From positions 1 through 6,688 of the forward strand of contig JALVHX010000276.1 of NCBI GenBank assembly GCA_027028805.1: a DNA stretch of 6,688 nucleotides, given 5' to 3'. The translations under genes and the position numbers were made by a program. Position 1 is the first letter of the stretch, and every line of letters starts with the position of its first letter. Source of the stretch: Desulfurococcales archaeon. GTDB lineage: Archaea > Thermoproteota > Thermoprotei_A > Sulfolobales > Desulfurococcaceae. The notes under the pieces were generated by a model. That model worked only from the letters and a program-made list of their open reading frames with translations, did no database searches and had not been told where the DNA came from. Shown in pieces: positions 1-5,356 of the stretch.

Positions 1-318
1 TTTAATTCCCAGAAGCGTCGCCTTATCGCCCGCCATAACCGCCCAGCGGGGCGGGTCTAGTAAATAGTCCTTGTATATACTGGATATGTTCACTATGTAG
101 AGTGCCTGGAGCGTGAATAGGAGGGCGGCGGCCAGGCGACGGGGCAGGGAGTAGATGTAGGCGGCGGCTTCCGGGCTCCTCGGTGCTATTCTCGCGAGGA
201 GCTCCCCGTAGACATCGATCCCCTCGGCCTCCATAGCCTCTATTATATCGTTTATCGTTAACCCGTATTCCCTCAGCAGGTTCACAAGGGCTTTCTCGAC
301 GCTTATCCGTGCTACCAT
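1..318 (-). CDS. Unrecognised protein, N-terminal 106 residues (cut by left edge)
   Basis: An open frame begins at ATG 318-316 and stays open for 106 codons to the window edge, so the C-terminus is missing. The start overlaps the upstream gene's stop by 7 bases (ATGGTAG), and a GGGGAG ribosome binding site at 327-332 lies 8 bases upstream, which supports both frame and start. The visible part begins MVARISVEKALVNLLREYG and looks mostly helical: helices near residues 6-18, 22-32 and 36-45, then a long hydrophobic helix near 51-80 rich in Ala and Leu. A less helical stretch with the motif DPPRW (residues 88-92) and AGDKATLLG (96-104) follows. I do not recognise the family. The long hydrophobic stretch contains Arg-Arg (60-61), so it reads as a buried or amphipathic helix more than a clear membrane span. 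A link to the uncharacterised nucleotidyltransferases that sometimes accompany PqqD-like genes is only a guess. The frame is well supported; the function is unknown. Confidence 0.8.
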   Translation of the reverse strand, partial: MVARISVEKALVNLLREYGLTINDIIEAMEAEGIDVYGELLARIAPRSPEAAAYIYSLPRRLAAALLFTLQALYIVNISSIYKDYLLDPPRWAVMAGDKATLLGIK

Positions 319-1172
319 TCCACACACTCCCCGCTCAACAAGATCCTCTCCACTACACCCTTATCGTGTTTAACCGGTGTCCTTACAAGCGTCTTCTGCA
401 AATACCTCGGCCTAGTACACTCGACCACGCGGCTATAGAGGTATCCCCTCCTGAGGAATCCGAGGACGCTGGATCTGATCTCCTCCACAGTGTACCCGTC
501 GCCCCCGAGAGGCACTAGCCTGGTATGGGGAGGCCTGAGGGGGCGTAGGAGCCGTCTCTCAACACGCTCCAAACCCCCCTCCTCCTCAACCACGTATACG
601 GGGACAGCGTACTGGGCTACGAGTACACGTTTAGACCTATCCATGAAATACGCGTAGCTCAGCCCTATCCTGAAGTCGCGGGCGTCCAGGAAGAAGCTTC
701 TCGGAAGAAGAAGCCTGAGCCCCATGAGCCTCCACTCAACCCACCCGCCTATATAAGGGTGACAGCTCAGGTTGTCGAGAAGCCACGTGAAGACGGGGAG
801 AGACGCCTCGGGGCCGTCTAGCTGGGATAGGTAGAGGCGGCCGCTCCTGTCACACCTCCACGCGGCGACGAAAACCCTGTCCCCCTCCCTGTTGGACAAC
901 ACTGATATAACCGCCCTGTGCCCGGCCACGCTTCTCTGGAGAAGAGCCTTGCGCGAGAAGCCGCGGCGGCCCAGCTTCCTCTCATAGCTCTCAAGGTATC
1001 GGAGGATCATGGATTCTTTTCTCCTTATCCAGTACAGCTCGAACTTAGCACCCTTCTCTGGAGCCGCCACTATGGCCCCGTTGATGCTTGATCCGCCCTC
1101 GCTCGTCACCTCCCATGACTCGGGGAGCCAGATCCTGTTATGGTTCCATGAAACGAGCTTAGCCCTTCTCAC
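312..1172 (-). CDS. Unrecognised 286-residue protein with two similar halves
   Basis: I do not recognise this protein. The preferred start is GTG 1172-1170, with a GGAGGGGA ribosome binding site at 1182-1189 and a 9-base spacer. A TTG at 1208 would add 12 residues but lies deeper inside the preceding gene. From the GTG start, the N-terminal half has WLPESWEV (residues 15-22), a predicted strand KFELYW (43-48), a helix near 55-70, a GHRAVISV strand (84-91) and RVFVAAWRCD (99-108). The second half seems to repeat this order: WRLMGLRLLLPRSFFL (147-162), strands around 167-190, and a helix with EEIRSSVLGFLRRG near 225-240. The protein is rich in Trp, Arg and Leu, and no signal peptide, transmembrane helix or metal-binding motif is evident, so it is probably cytosolic. 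It overlaps the PqqD-like gene by 14 bases and the next gene by 7, so it is very likely co-translated with both. Function is unknown; the duplicated fold was judged by eye. Confidence 0.82.
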   Translation of the reverse strand: MRRAKLVSWNHNRIWLPESWEVTSEGGSSINGAIVAAPEKGAKFELYWIRRKESMILRYLESYERKLGRRGFSRKALLQRSVAGHRAVISVLSNREGDRVFVAAWRCDRSGRLYLSQLDGPEASLPVFTWLLDNLSCHPYIGGWVEWRLMGLRLLLPRSFFLDARDFRIGLSYAYFMDRSKRVLVAQYAVPVYVVEEEGGLERVERRLLRPLRPPHTRLVPLGGDGYTVEEIRSSVLGFLRRGYLYSRVVECTRPRYLQKTLVRTPVKHDKGVVERILLSGECVEW

Positions 1173-1554
1173 CCTCCCCACTCCCCTCCGGGAGAACGAG
1201 GACGACAAGCCCCTTCTCCACGAGCATTGTTATATACTTGTACACCGCTATCTCCATGCTCCTCCTCGACAACCCGGTTTCCCTGACAAGCCTCCTAATA
1301 ATATCCTCAACCGTGTGCCTGCCATCGCATAGGAGCCATACACGCGTCCCCATGGGGTCGAGCACGATCCTCTTATACCTTGGGGGAGGAACTATGGAGA
1401 CAGCTGAGAGTATCCTGGAGAGAAGCCCCCGGGGCTTTATCTCGACGAGAATGGTGGCGGAGCCGTCGTCCCCCACCTCATAGTCCTCTACCGCACGGAC
1501 AGGCCTAGCCCTCAGCCATGTCTCCCTGCTAACCCTTACCCCTCTCCTACCCAA
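1159..1554 (-). CDS. PqqD-like (RiPP recognition element fold) small protein
   Basis: This 131-residue protein resembles the PqqD family. The core runs from YKRIVLDPMGT (60-70) through VWLLCDGRHTVEDII (72-86) to a helix and short strand ending LVEKGLVVL (111-119). This matches the family pattern of an aliphatic strand, Pro and Gly, Trp, an acidic-Gly turn, Thr-Val-x-x-Ile and a C-terminal winged helix. PqqD itself carries the PqqA precursor peptide to a radical SAM enzyme, and relatives act as leader-peptide or partner-binding modules. The N-terminal 45 residues are basic and then strand-like. The C-terminus is a loose Gly/Glu tail. The start is TTG 1554, because the only other in-frame initiator near it is a GTG at codon 27, which would remove conserved sequence. 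The ribosome binding site is weak (GGGGCG-like), suggesting coupling to glycogen synthase, with which it overlaps by 19 bases. No radical SAM gene or precursor peptide is visible here, so the partner is unknown. The family call is by pattern and the function is inference. Confidence 0.8.
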   Translation of the reverse strand: MGRRGVRVSRETWLRARPVRAVEDYEVGDDGSATILVEIKPRGLLSRILSAVSIVPPPRYKRIVLDPMGTRVWLLCDGRHTVEDIIRRLVRETGLSRRSMEIAVYKYITMLVEKGLVVLVLPEGSGEGEKG

Positions 1555-3182
1555 CGCCCCGCACGCCCCAGGGCCTCATGGTATATCCCGGCCGTCTTCT
1601 CCGCCGCCGCCTCCCACGTGTATTCCCCCGCCCTGGCGATACACGAGCTCCTTATAAGCCAGGGCGCCCCAGGGTTCTCCATGAGGAGCTGGGCCACCTC
1701 CTCCAAGGGTATCGCCTCCACCAACCTGTTCCAAGCCGCCGTGTATGGCTCGTGGTAGCCGGCCTCCATGGCTAGCACCAGCGACGCCAACGTCGAGGCG
1801 AGCTCGGAGGAGTAGCCGGGCCTATGGTGTAGCCCCGTGCCCATAACGCCCGCCTCCCTTACATCGATCACCGTCTCGGCTAAGCCGCCTGTCCTGGAGG
1901 CGGCCACCGGGGCGGCGGCGGCCATGGCCTCCACAGCCATTATGCCGAAGGGCTCATATATGCTTGGAGCCGCCATGGCGTCGGCGGCGAGGTGTGCGGG
2001 CCTATATATCGTGGCGGCGCGGCCGAACACCGCTCTCAGGTTCTCCGGGTAGAGCTCTACGGCCTCAACGATCTCCTCTATGAGGCGCCGGCTCCCCCAC
2101 ACCGGTATAACGAGGAGCAGTATCCTTATATCGGGCACAGCAGCCACGAGATCCTCTAGCCCCCTGAGGAGTACATGGAACCCCTTCTGCCTCGTAAGCC
2201 TGCCCGTCATCAAGACCATGGGGCCGTCTCCGGGAAACCCCTCGGGGAGGCCGTGTTCCCTGAACCCTCTCCCCCTCACCTTTGCGAGGAAAGCCGCGGC
2301 CTCGGGGTCGTCCACCGCCACGTGGCCCGGCCCCAGCTCCTCGAGTATCTCGGTGAGCATTTTCTCCCTCAACCGCCTCCTCCACCGCTTCATCTCTCGC
2401 GGGTCAAGGCGTTGCCCCATAAGCCTCGATGCCTCCTCGGCTATCTCCGTGATCCTCCAGTCCGTCCCGTTGTATACCACGCCGCTTCTACTGGAGTAGC
2501 GGTGGCCGAGAACCCCTAGAACCGTGTACAGGTATCTCCTGCTAACCGTTACAAGCGCCTCAGAGGCCTCGGCGCCCAAGCGGTCCATGCTGCCGGCCGA
2601 GGCCTCCAGGAGCTCGCCTATGCTCCTCGGCCTGCCCATGACCGGTATCTCGTCCCATGGATCAAGGCCCGCTTTCCCGAGATACCCTTGATCAACGTGT
2701 CTACGGCTCAGGAGATGAATATGGTAGACCGACGCCGGCCCCGTCCCCTGGGCGGCGAGAGCCTTCTTCGCCGCGAGCATGGGGGGCACGCTGTGCCAGT
2801 CGTTTCCATGTATGATCACTGGCTTGGGGAGCCCGGTGTCGGCGAGCCTCTCGACGAGCTCCTGTAGCGCGCGGCTGAGGAGCCACACCTTCTCGTCGAG
2901 CACACGGGGCCCGTAGACGTTGGGGTCGCTCAGCGCTCCCCCCTCAAACACTATGTGCGGCGGGGGGCCTGGGAGGAGATATGTCTCCACGCCCGTCTTC
3001 TCTAGATAGAGCAACGGCTCCCCTCTCGAGGGGCCGGTGCCGTGGCCGGGGGTCACTATGTATGCCTCGTAGCCCTTATCGGGGAGGCGTAGCGCTATGT
3101 TTGGGGGTACTTCTCCTAGGCCGCCTATCTTCCTCGTGTACCGTGACTCAAAGGATATTATCCACGCGGCCTTCCCGTTCAA
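1536..3182 (-). CDS. glgA: Glycogen synthase, GT5 family
   Basis: This 548-residue enzyme transfers glucose from ADP- or UDP-glucose to the non-reducing end of alpha-1,4-glucan in the cytoplasm. It shows the GT-B two-domain layout of GT5. The N-terminal acceptor domain carries KIGGLGEV (18-25, the Lys-x-Gly-Gly-Leu sugar-nucleotide loop) and HGNDWHS (125-131). The C-terminal domain carries GRLTRQKG (327-334, with Arg328 and Lys333 as the usual phosphate contacts) and EPFGIMAVE (410-418, the E-x7-E motif), followed by TGGLAETV (431-438). The bacterial His-Asn-Leu segment is replaced by YHIHLL (153-158). The start is TTG 3182-3180: it overlaps the GH57 stop as TTGA, has GGTGGTG at 3191-3197 with an 8-base spacer, and sits just before the conserved strand. 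A longer frame reaching 3413 adds 77 Gly/Arg/Pro-rich residues that only shadow the GH57 gene. Donor specificity cannot be read from sequence. Translational coupling to the GH57 gene suggests a dedicated glycogen unit. Confidence 0.95.
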   Translation of the reverse strand: MNGKAAWIISFESRYTRKIGGLGEVPPNIALRLPDKGYEAYIVTPGHGTGPSRGEPLLYLEKTGVETYLLPGPPPHIVFEGGALSDPNVYGPRVLDEKVWLLSRALQELVERLADTGLPKPVIIHGNDWHSVPPMLAAKKALAAQGTGPASVYHIHLLSRRHVDQGYLGKAGLDPWDEIPVMGRPRSIGELLEASAGSMDRLGAEASEALVTVSRRYLYTVLGVLGHRYSSRSGVVYNGTDWRITEIAEEASRLMGQRLDPREMKRWRRRLREKMLTEILEELGPGHVAVDDPEAAAFLAKVRGRGFREHGLPEGFPGDGPMVLMTGRLTRQKGFHVLLRGLEDLVAAVPDIRILLLVIPVWGSRRLIEEIVEAVELYPENLRAVFGRAATIYRPAHLAADAMAAPSIYEPFGIMAVEAMAAAAPVAASRTGGLAETVIDVREAGVMGTGLHHRPGYSSELASTLASLVLAMEAGYHEPYTAAWNRLVEAIPLEEVAQLLMENPGAPWLIRSSCIARAGEYTWEAAAEKTAGIYHEALGRAGRWVGEG

Positions 3183-5122
3183 CTCCTCTGCACCACCAGG
3201 CGGATCTCCTCCCTGAACTCCTCCCCGGGCCCGAGGCTTATCCTGTAGACCGGCATAACCCCGAGAGTCTGGTAGATCTCCTTTATCCCCTTCTCTGTGC
3301 GGGCGGGCATGTTTATCGGCGCAACCCATATCTCGGCGCCGCGGCCCGTCTCCAGTACGAGGCGACGCGACACGGGGGAAATAATCTCTACTCTCCGGGC
3401 CCTGCCGCCCCACCTAGCCGATACAGGCATCTCGACGCCGTTAACCCTGTAGCCGGTGAGCCCGCACTCCCTCGTCTCCCGGCATATCTTGGGGGCCAGG
3501 TGGTGCTCGATCCCGAGCAACGCCTCGATGGTTCTCTCCGACTCGTTTGCGACGAGATAGCTTACCGTGAGCCCCGGCTCATCGGGGTCTACGCGTATCT
3601 TTTTCTCAATATACAGGGGCGCCGCTCCCTCGGCTTCAGAATAGTGGGCTCCACGGGTCCTTAACACTATCTCGCCGTCCCCGGCTATCCTGGCCACGTG
3701 TTTCTTCAACGCCACGTCGCCGCGGTCCATCCACGGCGTATTGTTCACCCAGTCGTCCATGGTCGCCCAGGGCCTCCATAGATGTATCCTGGCCGAGCTC
3801 CTCCTATACCAGTCCATCCTGAACCCGGTGTTCTCGAGATACGGCTCCATCCTCCTCGTCACGGTGTCCATGTAGTTGTGCTCGTAGCCCTCCTCCTTGT
3901 AGTCGAGCTCGTAGACCGTGCCCCCGTCGCCTGGGTCTATGTATATGTTTAGGAGAGGCGTCTCCACGAGAACCTCCTTGGCGCCGTCATAGTCCTGGTC
4001 GACCCGGTGTATATAGAGTTTCTTCGAGGAATAGCTCTCCAGGACCTCCTCCGCCATCCTCTCCGCGGCTATATAGTGTTCGTAGACCGCCTGTCTTAGA
4101 TGGGGAAGGTATATGCCGCCGAAGAGCCCGTGCCAGTAGGGGTCGTTGCACTGGGCTAGGTGGTAGTGTCTCCAGGCCTCCTCGGGGAGGCGCGGGCCGG
4201 CCTCGCGGAGCTTCCTCCTAACCCACAGCATCTTCTTATGCATATTGTTGCTCTCCGGATACTTCACCAGGAAGTTCCTGAAGAAGCCCCCGCTCCACTC
4301 CATCATCTTGTCATAGCTACCGCTCGGCAGGTAGCGGAGCCCCCTATAGCCGTATTGCTCAACGTATTCCCCGGGGTGAACAGTCTCCACTATATCCCTG
4401 CTGTTGCGGAGTGCCTCGAAGAACTCTGTGAGCCAACGGCGGGCCCAGCCGGGATCCCTCCATTCCCCGAACTTCTCCGCGTCGCTCCCCCACACGAGAA
4501 CCCTTGCCTCGTCGCCGCTCCTTGATCTCATATACGCTAGTACCTCTCCCACGCTTCTCCACGGGAGAATATAGCGGAGCTCCGTGTCTATGAAGAAGAC
4601 GCCCAGTCTTCTCCCCGACTCCTCTGTTAGCCACGGGTAGAGCGCGTCGTCTCTCCAGCCACCGGCCCTGTAGAGAACCGTGTCGTCGAGGAACACGTAC
4701 TCTATCCCGTTGTCCGCGAGGGGGACGGGGAGGGAGGGCTCCCATACGCGCTCCGGGAGCCACATGCCCCTGGGCCTGAACCCCGCGTGTCTCTCGAAAA
4801 CCCTCAGGTACTCCCTGACCTGGTAAAACCTGTCCTCAACCGGCAGTAGTGGGAGAACAGCCTCCCCTATGCTCCCGGCAAGGAGCTCCACCGAGCCGTT
4901 CTCGCTGAGCCTCACAAGCTCCTCTATATACTCCGGGCTCCTCTCCAGCATCTCGAGGAGAAGGGGCCCGCTTACATGGATCGCCACCTTGACGTCGGGA
5001 TACTTCTTGAACACGTCTAGGAGGAGGCGGTAGCTGTTCTCATAGACCCGGTCATAGATCCATCTGAGCTGGCCCGTGGGCTGGTGGTAATGTATCAGGA
5101 ATATAAACTTTATAGGGGCCAC
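3179..5122 (-). CDS. GH57 4-alpha-glucanotransferase / alpha-amylase
   Basis: This 647-residue cytosolic enzyme cleaves alpha-1,4-glucan through a covalent glycosyl intermediate and passes the chain to another glucan or to water. From the GTG start the GH57 motifs are HYHQP (11-15), WLPERV (121-126, nucleophile Glu124), SDAEKFG (213-219, acid/base Asp214) and AQCNDPYWHG (323-332). Compared from memory with the Thermococcus litoralis 4-alpha-glucanotransferase (659 residues, Glu123 and Asp214), the register is nearly identical and Trp221 is kept. Similarity continues through the C-terminal beta-domains (DUF1925/1926 type; DQDYDGAKEVLVE, 376-388), favouring glucanotransferase over branching enzyme. 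Motif 2, usually Gly-aromatic-aromatic-Glu-Pro, reads SIGEA (84-88), and about 30 residues seem to be missing after MEWS (274-277). Start GTG 5122 has GGTGAG at 5127-5132 and gives the family N-terminus; ATG 5152 and ATG 5140 are alternatives. It leads the operon and overlaps glgA by 4 bases. Transferase versus hydrolase is undecided. Confidence 0.93.
   Translation of the reverse strand: MAPIKFIFLIHYHQPTGQLRWIYDRVYENSYRLLLDVFKKYPDVKVAIHVSGPLLLEMLERSPEYIEELVRLSENGSVELLAGSIGEAVLPLLPVEDRFYQVREYLRVFERHAGFRPRGMWLPERVWEPSLPVPLADNGIEYVFLDDTVLYRAGGWRDDALYPWLTEESGRRLGVFFIDTELRYILPWRSVGEVLAYMRSRSGDEARVLVWGSDAEKFGEWRDPGWARRWLTEFFEALRNSRDIVETVHPGEYVEQYGYRGLRYLPSGSYDKMMEWSGGFFRNFLVKYPESNNMHKKMLWVRRKLREAGPRLPEEAWRHYHLAQCNDPYWHGLFGGIYLPHLRQAVYEHYIAAERMAEEVLESYSSKKLYIHRVDQDYDGAKEVLVETPLLNIYIDPGDGGTVYELDYKEEGYEHNYMDTVTRRMEPYLENTGFRMDWYRRSSARIHLWRPWATMDDWVNNTPWMDRGDVALKKHVARIAGDGEIVLRTRGAHYSEAEGAAPLYIEKKIRVDPDEPGLTVSYLVANESERTIEALLGIEHHLAPKICRETRECGLTGYRVNGVEMPVSARWGGRARRVEIISPVSRRLVLETGRGAEIWVAPINMPARTEKGIKEIYQTLGVMPVYRISLGPGEEFREEIRLVVQRS
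3191..3197 (-). promoter_or_regulatory. Ribosome binding site for glycogen synthase inside the GH57 gene
   Basis: GGTGGTG lies 8 bases upstream of the TTG start at 3182, inside the last codons of the GH57 gene. A further GAGGAG directly abuts the TTG. This supports the TTG start over the long frame that begins at 3413. Confidence 0.55.
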
Positions 5123-5126
5123 AGCG

Positions 5127-5132
5127 CTCACC
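5127..5132 (-). promoter_or_regulatory. Ribosome binding site that decides the GH57 start
   Basis: GGTGAG matches the anti-Shine-Dalgarno core and lies 4 bases before GTG 5122. The upstream in-frame ATGs at 5152 and 5140 have no comparable site. The protein from this GTG aligns residue for residue with the family N-terminus, which favours it. Confidence 0.6.
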
Positions 5133-5207
5133 ACTCCCATATAGGCTGGCATAGGGGGTTCATGGATCCCCGTTGTTTGCAGGGTAATGTAAATCACGGC
5201 TCCACGG

Positions 5208-5214
5208 TATTTAA
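5208..5214 (-). promoter_or_regulatory. Candidate TATA box for the glycogen operon
   Basis: On the minus strand the sequence reads TTAAATA, close to the archaeal TATA consensus. A box here would place the transcript start near 5183-5187, giving a leader of about 60 bases before the preferred GTG at 5122, or about 30 before ATG 5152. A second AT-rich candidate, TTTACAT at 5187-5193, would shorten the leader. No clear BRE is visible. The element is nearly symmetric (TATTTAA on the plus strand), so its direction is not certain. Confidence 0.5.
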
Positions 5215-5307
5215 GGATTATAGGATAGGGTTTAATCAGCCACGGCAACAAGGCTCCCTTAACCAGGAGAATAGGGGCCCCATAGGTTAATCAACCCCTG
5301 CACGCCA

Positions 5308-5314
5308 TTATTTA
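5308..5314 (+). promoter_or_regulatory. Candidate TATA box for the M32 carboxypeptidase gene
   Basis: TTATTTA lies about 45 bases before the ATG at 5357. Transcription starting about 25 bases downstream (near 5336) would give a short leader of about 20 bases carrying the GAGGTG ribosome binding site. The spacing fits an archaeal promoter; the upstream BRE match is poor. Confidence 0.5.
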
Positions 5315-5344
5315 GGGATCACCTGCCGCGTCCAGTTGCAGGGC

Positions 5345-5350
5345 GAGGTG
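5345..5350 (+). promoter_or_regulatory. Ribosome binding site for the M32 gene
   Basis: GAGGTG sits 6 bases before ATG 5357, a strong match to the archaeal anti-Shine-Dalgarno sequence. It fixes the start of the peptidase ahead of the in-frame GTG two codons later. Confidence 0.7.
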
Positions 5351-5356
5351 TCCCCG

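Larger units (their letters stand above)
5123..5356. promoter_or_regulatory. Divergent intergenic region between glycogen operon and M32 gene
   Basis: This is the only real non-coding stretch in the window, 234 bases. It holds candidate promoters for both divergent transcripts. AT-rich patches such as TATTTAAGG and TTATTTAGG stand out against the GC-rich surroundings. Also visible are an 8-base palindrome GGGGCCCC at 5274-5281, two copies of TTAATCA at 5232-5238 and 5287-5293, and two copies of TTGCAGGG (5177-5184 and 5336-5343). None is long enough to name a regulator site. I see no tRNA, C/D box RNA or small gene in it. Confidence 0.75.

Noticed and set aside
23..325. 100-residue minus-strand frame at the left edge
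   Set aside because: It is a shadow of the true frame starting at ATG 318, which is open to the edge, has a good ribosome binding site and has natural protein composition.
1159..1554. Lasso-peptide B1 protein in a complete lasso cluster
   Set aside because: The PqqD fold would fit, but there is no recognisable asparagine-synthetase-like cyclase, transglutaminase-like protease or precursor peptide in the window.
3183..3413. A 77-residue N-terminal extension of glycogen synthase
   Set aside because: It is Gly/Arg/Pro-rich and out of frame over the well-conserved GH57 C-terminus, and glycogen synthases begin just before the KxGGLG strand. The TTG at 3182 has better start signals.
2981..3664. 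227-residue plus-strand frame antisense to GH57/glgA
   Set aside because: It is a compositional shadow (Pro/Arg/Leu-rich) opposite two conserved genes, with no ribosome binding site or recognisable motif.
5123..5250. N-terminal extension of the GH57 protein to the earliest TTG/ATG
   Set aside because: The added residues overlap the likely TATA region and leader. The GTG at 5122 has a GGTGAG site and puts the catalytic residues in the family register.
5274..5281. GGGGCCCC palindrome as a terminator or operator
   Set aside because: Too short, with no loop or T-run; expected occasionally in GC-rich DNA.
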